Assembly (NCBI GenBank): GCA_022548915.1 | Contig: JAKZES010000045.1 | Location: forward strand, 1 to 43,396 | Length of the DNA stretch: 43,396 nt | Source of the DNA: Verrucomicrobiaceae bacterium E54 | GTDB taxonomy: Bacteria; Verrucomicrobiota; Verrucomicrobiia; Verrucomicrobiales; Akkermansiaceae | Reading direction: 5' to 3' | Shown: piece after piece, positions 32,810 through 40,966 of the stretch | Layout: each line of letters begins with the position of its first letter | Position numbering within the stretch: position 1 is the first letter of the stretch | Notes under the pieces: generated by a model | What the model saw: the letters and a program-made list of their open reading frames with translations, nothing else | Told to the model about the DNA's origin: nothing | Databases searched by the model: none | Program-made: the position numbers and the translations under genes

Positions 32810-34306
32810 ATGGATCTCTACATCAAAAGGGATATCCCGGATCCCCGCGCTCCGAAAATCGTCGGATTCGACACTGAGTTGATGAACGTCAACCCGGCCA
32901 AGGATGACGCCGGGTTCTCTGCCTCGAGGGCGCTTCTGAGAGAGGTGTCCGGTTGTTCCGCCAACCTGCCCGGCTCGCTGCAGGACAGCGGCCGGAAGTT
33001 CCTCCCCGGATCCGGTGGCAGCATTTATATCGACCTCAACCACCTCGAACTCGCCAGCCCCGAATGCCGGAGCGCCGTGGATTTCATGACATGGTTTCAC
33101 GCCATGCTCGGAATCGCCCGCGAGGCCACCCAGGCGGCCAACCATGACCGGCTCGAGGAACGAAAGCTTCGGGTGCATGCCAACAACTCCGACGGTCTCG
33201 GCAATGCGTGGGGCGGGCACGTTTCGGTCATGCTCTCCGACAGCGCGTATCAGTGGATCTTTTTCGAGCGGCTGCACCTCCAGCTCTACCTGGCCTCGGC
33301 CCAGATCAGCTCGATCATCTTTACCGGTGCCGGGGAGGTCGGGACCGAGAAGGGGAGGAACAAGGTCCCGTTCAGCATCTCGCAAAGGGCCGGCTTCATG
33401 GAAGTCATGAGTTCCATCGAAACGACCCGCAACCGCCCGCTGGTAAACACTCGCGATGAGCGCCTGGCAGGCGTCGGCTTGTCCCGCCTCCACTGCATCT
33501 TCCACGACACGACCCTCACCCACACCTCCCTGGTAATGAAGGCGGGACTCATGCAGATCTTCCTCGCCTCCATCGAGGCGGGGCGGGACGATCCCGGGCT
33601 CTGTTTTGAAGAGCCGCTCGTGGCGCTCCGGACCTTCAACACCGATCCAAGCTTGCAGGCGAAAGCACGGTTGCTCAACGGCCAGCAGGTCACCGCTGTC
33701 GAACACCAGATGCTCCTGCTCGAAGGAGCAACCAAACTGCTCGACGGCGGAGGGGAAGCCTACATCCCGGGTTTGGCGGAGCTCCTCGCCTTGTGGGAGA
33801 GGCTGTTGCAGGCGTTCCGGGACGAGGATCGCGACTTCCTCTTCCCGCGAGTGGACTGGATTGCGAAGCATGCGGTACTCAATCGTGCCGCCTCCGCAAG
33901 GGGTCTCGCCTTCTCGGAGCCGTCGATGAAGGCCCTGGACTTCGCGTGGTCCGATCTGGAAAACGGCATCTACTTCGATCTTGAGCGTTCCAAGTCGGTC
34001 GAACGGCTTGCCTCGCAGCATCACATCGCCCACGCCGAGAAATCCGCTCCCGCGGACACCCGCGCCTACCCACGCTCCCGCCTCATCCGCGCCTTCGGTG
34101 GCCGCGGTGGAGTATCCATCGACTGGCACCGCGTCGTGGTGGGCCGCGGCAACCGCAAGCGGGCCGTCGTCCGTCTCCCCGACCCTGGCGCGGGACGCCA
34201 ACAATTCGGCGACCTCGACGGGCTGACGGAGCACGAACTTGCCGCCACGCTCGGCGTCACAATCGAGCCCGACAAGTGGTTCTTCAGCGTGCTCAACACC
34301 CGCTGA
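32810..34306 (+). CDS. Dop/PafA-family protein 1 (Dop-like)
   Basis: The 498-residue product has the glutamine-synthetase-like Dop/PafA fold: IVGFDTELMN for the GxExE-type ATP/Mg segment, SIYIDLNHLELASPECR with Asp75 in the place of the catalytic Asp (family motif YxD.xHxEyxxPE), the VHANNSDGLGNAWGGHVSVM region and QISSIIFTGAG. The length is that of Dop (about 500). Dop deamidates Pup-GGQ to Pup-GGE and removes Pup; the neighbouring Pup ends in GGQ and so needs this activity. Assignment as Dop rather than ligase is by length, order and the presence of a second family member downstream, and is tentative. Confidence 0.85.
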   Translation: MDLYIKRDIPDPRAPKIVGFDTELMNVNPAKDDAGFSASRALLREVSGCSANLPGSLQDSGRKFLPGSGGSIYIDLNHLELASPECRSAVDFMTWFHAMLGIAREATQAANHDRLEERKLRVHANNSDGLGNAWGGHVSVMLSDSAYQWIFFERLHLQLYLASAQISSIIFTGAGEVGTEKGRNKVPFSISQRAGFMEVMSSIETTRNRPLVNTRDERLAGVGLSRLHCIFHDTTLTHTSLVMKAGLMQIFLASIEAGRDDPGLCFEEPLVALRTFNTDPSLQAKARLLNGQQVTAVEHQMLLLEGATKLLDGGGEAYIPGLAELLALWERLLQAFRDEDRDFLFPRVDWIAKHAVLNRAASARGLAFSEPSMKALDFAWSDLENGIYFDLERSKSVERLASQHHIAHAEKSAPADTRAYPRSRLIRAFGGRGGVSIDWHRVVVGRGNRKRAVVRLPDPGAGRQQFGDLDGLTEHELAATLGVTIEPDKWFFSVLNTR

Positions 34307-34331
34307 CACAGCGGTCCGGACACTTTGCATC

Positions 34332-34526
34332 ATGAAAGAAAAACAACGACAACAACACGACATCCAACCGGGGAACGAAGACGACTGCGGCTCGGAGGAA
34401 CCATCCCAAAATGCCCAGCAGGCCCTTGCCAAGGTCGCTTCGGTGGACGGGATCATCGATGACATCCTCTCGTCGGCCACGACGGGGAACTACCTGGAAT
34501 CGATCCGGCAGCGTGGCGGACAGTGA
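34332..34526 (+). CDS. pup: Pup, prokaryotic ubiquitin-like protein
   Basis: The 64-residue protein begins KEKQRQQHD, is rich in Asp/Glu/Gln/Ser and low in hydrophobics in its first half, as expected of disordered Pup. Its second half, KVASVDGIIDDILSSATTGN then YLESIRQRGGQ, has the helix-forming VDxxxDDIL and the terminal Gly-Gly-Gln of Pup. Mycobacterial Pup is also 64 residues and ends YVQKGGQ. Position between two Dop/PafA-family genes supports the call. The stop overlaps the GTG start of the next gene. Confidence 0.95.
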   Translation: MKEKQRQQHDIQPGNEDDCGSEEPSQNAQQALAKVASVDGIIDDILSSATTGNYLESIRQRGGQ

Positions 34527-37021
34527 GCAACGCCCTTTGGTTTGGAACCGAATGGGAGATTGCCCTCTCGGCAATTGACCGGACCGGCGCGGTCGCGGAC
34601 ACCGGGAACCTTCTCGCCCACATCGACCGCACCCTCGTCCAGCACCTCAGGCATGTTCCTGACGGCGGGCGGGGGTGGTGGCTCGAGAATGGGGCGCGCT
34701 ACTACCGCGACGCGGCCCAGGGAGCTGAAGGGCATGACGAGCTTTGCTCCGCGGAGTGCTGCCACCCTGATGAGTTATTGCTCCAGGAAATGGCGGGCGA
34801 GCGCCTCGTCCTCGGCCTGGCCGACCTCGTCGCTTCCAAGGCTCACTTCGAAAAGGTCAACGTTTCGAAGTCGAACGTCTGCTACTCCGCGTCCACGAGC
34901 TGGGGATCCCACGAGAACTACGAAGCGAGCCAGCAGGTGGATCCGGTGCCGATGCTGGCATGGCTGGCCAGCAGAATCCTCCTGACCGGCTCGGGAGGGC
35001 TGGAAGCCGGCCATCCGGGGATTCGCTTCACGCTTTCACCTCGGGCCCACTTCATTGATTGCCCGGTCAGCAGGGAAACCGAGTTCTCTCGCGGGCTCCA
35101 CAACAGCGGCAAGGCGGAGCCTCTCGGAACCCGGCATCGCGTGCATGTGGTGGCCGGAGACGGGAACCGGGCACCGCTGTCTACCTGGTTGAAGGTCGCC
35201 ACCACCGCGATTGTCATTCGCCTCCTCGATACCAACCAGGGGCCGGACCTTGCTCTGGAACGACCCGTGGAGGACCTGAAGGCCTTCGCCCTCAACTCGG
35301 GAATGACATCCGGGGCCCCGGACTCAAGGGAGCAACTCGAAAGGGCACTTGATATTCAGTTCGCCTTTCTCGAGTCGGCACGCAACGCCGCTGGCGATCT
35401 TCCGGGCTGGGCACCACTCGCCCTCGCCCGGTGGCAAAGCGTTCTCGAAACCCTGGCCTCGAAGTCGACGTGGCGGGGCTTGGTCGGACAACTGGACTGG
35501 CCGACCAAACTTGCCACCTTCGAGATGATTCTGAAAAAGCACGGCTGGAATTGGGGGCGAGTCGGGGAGGTCAACAACCGGATGAGCCAGACCCTTGCGG
35601 ACATCGATGAGGGTATCAGCCAAGGCAACCCTCCAAGGAGAGGACGACACGCAGCGATGATGACAGCCGTCGGAAAGTCGTTGGGGCCAACTCTTGTCGA
35701 AGAGTTCGTGGAACTCCGACAAAAACTGGCCGTGGTGGACGCTCGCTACATGCAGTTGGGGCTCGATTCACTTTACGATCATGTCGCGGACCCGCTCCCC
35801 GAGTTCCGGAAGCTTGCCGACAGCCTTTCGCCGGACCCCTTCGAGCTTCCCCTTCCCAAGTCGGGACGGGCCCGGGCACGTGCGAAACTGATCCGGGAAC
35901 ACGGAGGAACCGGGGAACGGGGAGAAAGCGAGGCATCCTGGACCTACTTCGTCGCCAAGGGTCGTTACCTTTCCATGCCCAATGTTTCTGACGAGAACCC
36001 GCGGGACTGGTCTGAAACTTCGCCGCGGCTCCCCCATTCCAGCGGGCAGGAACGAAGAGAGCCCAACATCTTCACCATCCTCAGGGCAGCCAGACGATCT
36101 TCAAGCTCCCTCAATTCCGGCGACTACCCTCGGGGGACGGCGCTACTCCGCGAAGTCGAGCCACTCCTGAGCCCTCCCCGACCGGGAAGTTTCGAAATCA
36201 TCTCCTATTGGAGGCAATCCGTCCGAGTGCATGCACGCCTCCAAGATGAGAGGTCGATGGAAGATTCCCTCTACTACCTCAAACTCGTGGACCCCGAAGA
36301 CATGGAATACCTCTGGGAGGAGTGCAACGCGAAGACCTGGTTGGGGCTTCGTGGGCATGCCTGTGTGCCAGAGCTTGGCGACCAGGTGAAACGAAAGATG
36401 GCTCAAGTGCGCACCCGCGCCTCCGGGGTTGCTTGCTGGAAATCCCATTTCGCCACGTGGTTGAACCGCCACGGCAAACCAGCGGAAGCACTCGAGTTGC
36501 TGGAGAGCACCCTGGAAAGCGAATACGGCGCAACGAGCCCCAGCGTCCAGGTACGAATCCATACCCAGATGGCCGAGGCCGACCGCATTCTCGGCAATTA
36601 CGACACCGCGGAGCAATACCTCAGCTTTGCAGAACGGACTGGCCGAACCGGCCGGGTGCGTTCGGGCCTCATTGACTACGTCCAAACCGGACAGGCCCGC
36701 CTTCTTGCCCAGAAGGGTGACCACCCTGCGGCCACGCGCCTTATGCTCGAAACGATCCTTCCCGCTCAGCGGCGACTGAGAATGCCGAACCTTATCCGGA
36801 CCCAGCTGATGCTCGCCCGCCTGCAGCCTGGCCGGCAATCCCAGCTTACCTGGGAAGATGAACGGCGAATGATCAAGCACGCCGCCCATGACTACGCCGG
36901 ATTCGCCAACTGCCCGCTTCTCGCCCAGATCTTCAAGCACTGGGTTGCCTGGTGTGAGGGGAAGCCCCACCCAACTCCGGACTCGGAGATCAACAAAGAG
37001 GATTTCTTCTGGGGGGCCTGA
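34523..37021 (+). CDS. Dop/PafA-family protein 2 (PafA-like Pup ligase) with helical C-terminus
   Basis: The start is GTG 34523, overlapping the Pup stop (GTGA). Residues 1-480 match Pup ligase/Dop: LWFGTEWEIAL for the ATP/Mg segment, GWWLENGARYYRDAAQ with Asp63 at the catalytic position, AECCHPDELLLQEM, and RVHVVAGDGNRAPLSTWLKVATTAIV, a family core stretch. Residues about 540-832 form an added helical, TPR-like region (AEALELLESTLESE, RILGNYDTAEQYLSFAERTG) not present in the about 450-residue PafA. Pup ligase activity (Pup-GGE to substrate Lys) is inferred; the TPR-like tail may select substrates. It is the last gene of the plus-strand operon. Confidence 0.88.
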   Translation: MSNALWFGTEWEIALSAIDRTGAVADTGNLLAHIDRTLVQHLRHVPDGGRGWWLENGARYYRDAAQGAEGHDELCSAECCHPDELLLQEMAGERLVLGLADLVASKAHFEKVNVSKSNVCYSASTSWGSHENYEASQQVDPVPMLAWLASRILLTGSGGLEAGHPGIRFTLSPRAHFIDCPVSRETEFSRGLHNSGKAEPLGTRHRVHVVAGDGNRAPLSTWLKVATTAIVIRLLDTNQGPDLALERPVEDLKAFALNSGMTSGAPDSREQLERALDIQFAFLESARNAAGDLPGWAPLALARWQSVLETLASKSTWRGLVGQLDWPTKLATFEMILKKHGWNWGRVGEVNNRMSQTLADIDEGISQGNPPRRGRHAAMMTAVGKSLGPTLVEEFVELRQKLAVVDARYMQLGLDSLYDHVADPLPEFRKLADSLSPDPFELPLPKSGRARARAKLIREHGGTGERGESEASWTYFVAKGRYLSMPNVSDENPRDWSETSPRLPHSSGQERREPNIFTILRAARRSSSSLNSGDYPRGTALLREVEPLLSPPRPGSFEIISYWRQSVRVHARLQDERSMEDSLYYLKLVDPEDMEYLWEECNAKTWLGLRGHACVPELGDQVKRKMAQVRTRASGVACWKSHFATWLNRHGKPAEALELLESTLESEYGATSPSVQVRIHTQMAEADRILGNYDTAEQYLSFAERTGRTGRVRSGLIDYVQTGQARLLAQKGDHPAATRLMLETILPAQRRLRMPNLIRTQLMLARLQPGRQSQLTWEDERRMIKHAAHDYAGFANCPLLAQIFKHWVAWCEGKPHPTPDSEINKEDFFWGA

Positions 37022-37185
37022 GACTCTCGGCGGTCCGTTTGGACACAGCATGGAGTCGCTCGCCCCCCGTGAACAAACGTTCCCGGAAGACGTCCGGAAG
37101 TGCCTCGGAAAGGCACCGCCTCGCCGCGAATGATGAAAACCCTTCCATTGGCCGAGGACCTGGGCGAAATGCCGGGTGGGTCTCT
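37022..37185. other. Intergenic stretch between convergent transcription units
   Basis: It separates the end of the Ub/Pup operon from the end of the leftward SLOG-SLATT/unknown pair. No clear T-tailed terminator was seen. Confidence 0.4.
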
Positions 37186-37602
37186 TCAATGCTTTTCGGT
37201 CCGACGCTGGAAGAGCCTTTGAACCTCCCGCAGCAATTCCTCCCGGGGAGGCAGTGACGGAAGGATCATCTGCTGGACCAGCGGCAAATCCCTCGGAGTC
37301 ATCTGCTGGGAAATCCGGGCAACCAAGCTGATCATGCCGCGGCGGCTCAGGTGAAAACGATGGAAGATGACCTCGACCGGAGAGGCTTCGAAAGGTTCCC
37401 CAATGACACGCGTGCTCAGGCGGTCATCCTGCTGGCTGCTCCTGAGCCAACCCGTACCGACAAGACGCCGACCCTGGTAATCGAGCCGATACTCGACCCT
37501 CAACGGCGAGAGAGCGAGAACCGCCCTTCCAACCCGACTGGCGATGGAAAGGGTTTCGATCTCCCGGTCGCAGATGAACGGCTTGAGGCTCCTGCTCTCC
37601 AT
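37186..37602 (-). CDS. Unknown small protein downstream of SLOG-SLATT gene
   Basis: The start is uncertain: ATG 37602 gives 138 residues and lies 41 nt after the SLOG-SLATT stop; ATG 37680 gives 164 residues and overlaps that gene by 37 nt. The sequence (ETLSIASRVGRAVLALSPLR, VEYRLDYQGRRLVGTGWLRS, FHRFHLSRRGMISLVARISQ, EELLREVQRLFQRRTEKH) is basic and soluble, with a beta-rich middle and an amphipathic C-terminal helix. I recognise no family. Confidence 0.6.
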   Translation of the reverse strand: MESRSLKPFICDREIETLSIASRVGRAVLALSPLRVEYRLDYQGRRLVGTGWLRSSQQDDRLSTRVIGEPFEASPVEVIFHRFHLSRRGMISLVARISQQMTPRDLPLVQQMILPSLPPREELLREVQRLFQRRTEKH

Positions 37603-37643
37603 GGTTTGCTGATCGTTCTGGGAGTGACTGCCTGCACGCCATG

Positions 37644-39245
37644 TCAGTGACCCAGGCCCGACTTCTGGGTAGCGAGCCATTCGATATTCTCAGCGAGCAA
37701 CCTCTCTTCGGTCCAGCTGACTGTCCTCCGAATCGTCGGCAACGTTTCCTGGGTGCGAAGCCGACGTTCCATGTGTTCGAGGGTCTCGACCATGACCCCG
37801 TAGCCAAGGCTTCGGCGGCCAAAATCGAAATGCGCCATGAACGCAAAACTCAAGCTGGCCAACAGAGGGAAGAAGACCGGAAGAAAGAGAAAGAGGAGGG
37901 CATTGCTCCAATCGCCCTTGAAAACGGCGCTCCAGGTATGCCCATGGTCGATCGCAATCCCCGCCTTGGCGACAAACGCCACACCGACGGCAAGCAGCGC
38001 CGCCGGACTGGCCAAATGGGCGAGCTTGACAAACGCCTTCCCGGGACCGGCGGCCCGCTTCTTCTCACGGGTGAAGTAACCGATCTGATCCTGAATCCGC
38101 CCTTCAATGTATTGGTCCCTCGCCTGGGCAATCGCCACGGGATCATCCGTACGCAGGGGTTCCCTTCTGGCATTCATCTCAAGCGCGCAACTCGTCGCGA
38201 ACCGACCCCAATCCGGGAGGTGCCGGTGGATCTTGAGAAACAACGGATCGAGAAAAGGTGCCGCTGACTCAAGTCCCCGGATCACTTCGCGGGCAAACCG
38301 GCAGTCAAGCCAAACACCCTCGACGTGATCACGCCCGACTTTGAATTCCAGAAAGAAGCCATAACCGACGAGCAACAGTTCAACGAGGGCGAACAGCGCG
38401 AGCAGCCAGTAGCTCACCTCGGCAAGATCCACCTTGAAGACGTGGTAGCAGGATGCCGCGAGCGCGGCGATGAAACCCGCGGCGGCATGGCTGCAGATGG
38501 CTCGTTTGGTGAAGGTTCGGAACCGTTTCGATGAATGGTTCGCTGCTTGATCCAAGCGCTCGGCGAAGTCCTCGATCCCTTCGGCTTCGGTGCCCCCATC
38601 GTAGCCTAGATGATCGCCGAGCCGTTCAAAGACCGGAAAACCCTCCACCTTGGATACTTGGAACGCAGCCTCGCTGAGCAGGCCGGTCGAACCATCGGCA
38701 GGATCAACATTCACGTGGGGAAGCCCGAGCGCCGCGGCCTGTCGCGTCACATGGGCGGTCCCGCCGGTCTCTTCCGCGCCCCCGAGGAAGTTGACCGTGA
38801 GCAGGACATCGGCAACATCCAGAAGCAAGAAGTTCACCGCTTCGTAGCAATCCGGTTCCCGGGAGGGGGCATCGACCACACGGAGCGTGCAATGTCGCTC
38901 CCCTGCCTCCGAAGGTCTCACGCCCGACTTGACGTGATCGAGAATCGAAACCGCACGATCCCGCCATGCAGCCGCATCCCCTCCGAAATCTTCGGCCAAG
39001 AATTCCTCCTCCGGCTTGGGAAGGATGAGATGCATCGGCATCTCCCGATCGCGAGCGATCTCACAAGCCACCAAATCCGCCCCCGCAGCCACACTGCACA
39101 CCAGATGAAGCTCGCCACCCACCGCTTCGACCTCTTCTTCCAGCTTCGACAGCTCCCTCTCCAGTTGCCCGCGTACCGCGTCGAGGCGCTCGGACGTGCG
39201 CCACGGCTTCGCTCCGACCGGCCGATGTCCCGAAAGCGCAACCAT
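37644..39245 (-). CDS. SLOG - SLATT-like membrane protein
   Basis: The start is taken at ATG 39245 (MVALSGHRPVG); longer starts add residues with no domain signal. Residues 1-185 resemble a SLOG nucleotide-binding Rossmann domain: VALSGHRPVG, HLVCSVAAGADLVACEIA, PMHLILPKPEEEFLAEDF, DVADVLLTVNFLGGA. Residues about 250-525 have four predicted membrane helices in two pairs (253-270, 277-299, and two near 430-495) around a cytosolic helical part with DYIEGRIQDQIGYFTREKKR-like sequence (here beginning DQYIEGR), as in SLATT domains. SLATT proteins are predicted pore-formers triggered by nucleotide signals sensed by SLOG. Together with a small unknown gene it may form a stand-alone conflict unit. 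Confidence 0.8.
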   Translation of the reverse strand: MVALSGHRPVGAKPWRTSERLDAVRGQLERELSKLEEEVEAVGGELHLVCSVAAGADLVACEIARDREMPMHLILPKPEEEFLAEDFGGDAAAWRDRAVSILDHVKSGVRPSEAGERHCTLRVVDAPSREPDCYEAVNFLLLDVADVLLTVNFLGGAEETGGTAHVTRQAAALGLPHVNVDPADGSTGLLSEAAFQVSKVEGFPVFERLGDHLGYDGGTEAEGIEDFAERLDQAANHSSKRFRTFTKRAICSHAAAGFIAALAASCYHVFKVDLAEVSYWLLALFALVELLLVGYGFFLEFKVGRDHVEGVWLDCRFAREVIRGLESAAPFLDPLFLKIHRHLPDWGRFATSCALEMNARREPLRTDDPVAIAQARDQYIEGRIQDQIGYFTREKKRAAGPGKAFVKLAHLASPAALLAVGVAFVAKAGIAIDHGHTWSAVFKGDWSNALLFLFLPVFFPLLASLSFAFMAHFDFGRRSLGYGVMVETLEHMERRLRTQETLPTIRRTVSWTEERLLAENIEWLATQKSGLGH

Positions 39246-39412
39246 GAAGCACGGACGCATGAAAGCTGCGCTGCAAAGGGTGGAATTCGGCCGCTGCACG
39301 TTAAGAAAAGTTACCTTCGGCATTGAAGCGACTAACCCTCCTGATGGGAACTCAGAACGACAACGGACACGATGTTTGTCACCCAATCCATCCAAGCTTG
39401 GCGCGGAGTAGC

Positions 39413-39456
39413 AAAAAGAAAGCCGCGCGCTCGGGGCACACGCCCCGAACGCCGGC
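39413..39456 (-). terminator. Intrinsic terminator of the clamp-ligase-DUF932-DUF4230 unit
   Basis: On the minus strand a long GC-rich stem, whose inner part TTCGGGGC-gtgt-GCCCCGA is nearly perfect, is followed by TTTCTTTTT. It begins about 20 nt after the DUF4230 stop codon. Confidence 0.85.
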
Positions 39457-39473
39457 TGTTGTTCTTTTCGGCG

Positions 39474-40148
39474 TTACGCCGGGGGCGGCGGGAGGATCTC
39501 GACGCGTACGTCGAGGCCCAGGTCGCCGAGGCCGTCACGCATCCGGCGGACCAGGCGTTTTGTGGCGCCCTTGAGCAGCTCGGGGTCGTCAAGACGCCGT
39601 TCGGCTTCCGCCCGGTTGGCCCGGTAGGCGGCTTCCATTTCGGCGGGTTCCAGTGGATTCCACCACGATACGTCCTCCGTCTGGCGCCGGACCTTGAGGG
39701 TCTCGAAGGCGAGCACCCGGGGCTTCGGTAGCCACAGGCGCAACACCCCGTCCTCGACTTCGGCCGAGGCCTTGCCCAGGTCGAAGCCGACCTTGGCCCG
39801 GTAGGTGCCACCCATGACCACATGGGACTTGCCCCAGCCAAACCATCCGGTCGACCGGTAGCGGGTGCTCGCCTGAATGTCGTGGTTCTCCAGAACGACC
39901 TCGCACACCTCCCGGGGGAAGGCGACGATGCCGTCGGAGTGGATGGTGACGGTGCGGCCGAGGACCTTTTGGATCTGCCGGCCGACCTTCTCCATGGCCC
40001 GCTCGCCAGCGGCGGTGGCCGGGGCCTGGACGATCGAGTCGCCACAGGTGGCCAGCAGCAGGCCGGTCACCGACAGGACGACGACACCCATGATCAGTAG
40101 AATGGGCCGGACCTTCTTCCGACCCTGAGACTGGGGATAGTATTCCAT
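39474..40148 (-). CDS. DUF4230-like membrane-anchored protein
   Basis: From ATG 40148 the product has 224 residues. Longer starts read an Arg/Pro-rich shadow. A basic N-terminus (QGRKKVR) precedes one hydrophobic helix (PILLIMGVVVLSVTGLLLA) ending in TCGDS, so it is anchored or possibly lipidated, although Thr before the Cys is not ideal for a lipobox. The exported part has TYRAKVGFDLGKASAEVEDG, VLRLWLPKPRVLAFETL and a long C-terminal helix with AEMEAAYRANRAEAERRL, the usual DUF4230 pattern. Its function is unknown. It lies 14 nt after the DUF932 gene. Confidence 0.75.
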   Translation of the reverse strand: MEYYPQSQGRKKVRPILLIMGVVVLSVTGLLLATCGDSIVQAPATAAGERAMEKVGRQIQKVLGRTVTIHSDGIVAFPREVCEVVLENHDIQASTRYRSTGWFGWGKSHVVMGGTYRAKVGFDLGKASAEVEDGVLRLWLPKPRVLAFETLKVRRQTEDVSWWNPLEPAEMEAAYRANRAEAERRLDDPELLKGATKRLVRRMRDGLGDLGLDVRVEILPPPPA

Positions 40149-40162
40149 GACGTCCTCCCTTC

Positions 40163-40966
40163 TCAGTTGGCGAGTCCGACGACGCCGTCGCAAAGCCCGT
40201 GGAGGGCCTCGCTGCGGGCGAGCGTCAGGCTGGGGTTCTGGCCCTTGTACACCTCGGTGAAGGCGTTGAAGAGCGACCACAAGTTCCGGGGGCGGAACTC
40301 GCGGTGGCTCGGTTCGCGCCATTCGTGGACGACGTCGGGCACCTGCATGGGAGTGATCGCCCCGCAGTCGGTGGCCCGGATGACCAGATCGTGCGCCGCC
40401 CAGTCGGGGACGGAGCAGTCGCGGTAGGCGTCGATGCGCTTGTCGAGGCTCCGGAACCGGTCACCAAGACGACCGACGGCACGGGCCGTCAGATGCCGCA
40501 GGTCGCGGTAGGCGAAGCGGGTGTGCTTGCGGCTGATCTTCACCTCGCCGGAGAAGGCGAGGTTGTCACACGTGAAGACCGAGGTCCCTGCCACTAGTCC
40601 GGCCGGGAAGGTCTTGTCGTGGCTGTTCCGCAAGCCGACGACCCAGGCGTAATCCCGCTCGGGGGTGTCGGGCTGGCGGACCTCCATCACGCCGAAGTAG
40701 CGTCGGCCCTCGTGGGAGAGGGCGTGACTTTCGCGGCCGATGGAAAACCCGGCGGTTTCGAGCTGGTTCTGGACCTCCTCCAGCAGCGCCCGGTGGGCGA
40801 GCGGATACCAGGTGTTCGTGCCCCTCGGGGTGGGCACGGCGTTGAGCGTGGGCCGATCGACGAGCTCCGCCCCACAGTGGAGCAGCATCCCGGCAACGGG
40901 CTTCTGTTTTTCGGGATCGACGATCTCGTAGGGCACGGGAGCGTCGGGATTCATGAGTTGGTTCAT
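40163..40966 (-). CDS. DUF932-like (phage/plasmid-type) protein
   Basis: From ATG 40966 the product has 267 residues. The core is YAWVVGLRNSHDKTFPAGLV then AGTSVFTCDNLAFSGEVKIS, KHTRFAYRDL, and NLWSLFNAFTEVYKG near the C-terminus, as in DUF932 proteins from phages, plasmids and integrated elements. Its biochemical role is unknown. The start is supported by an A/C-rich leader (caaccagccaaatacac) like those of other genes here. However, the frame remains open upstream to 41362, so a longer fused product cannot be excluded. Confidence 0.75.
   Translation of the reverse strand: MNQLMNPDAPVPYEIVDPEKQKPVAGMLLHCGAELVDRPTLNAVPTPRGTNTWYPLAHRALLEEVQNQLETAGFSIGRESHALSHEGRRYFGVMEVRQPDTPERDYAWVVGLRNSHDKTFPAGLVAGTSVFTCDNLAFSGEVKISRKHTRFAYRDLRHLTARAVGRLGDRFRSLDKRIDAYRDCSVPDWAAHDLVIRATDCGAITPMQVPDVVHEWREPSHREFRPRNLWSLFNAFTEVYKGQNPSLTLARSEALHGLCDGVVGLAN

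Noticed and set aside
31328-34480. A 1,050-codon open frame on the minus strand
   Set aside because: It is antisense to the Mpa-like and Dop-like genes, whose motifs are intact. The long opening is a by-product of high-GC codon usage and its translation has no recognisable domain.
39332-40045. A 237-codon minus-strand open frame overlapping the DUF4230 gene
   Set aside because: It crosses the intrinsic terminator and is an Arg/Ser/Pro-rich shadow of the DUF4230 frame.
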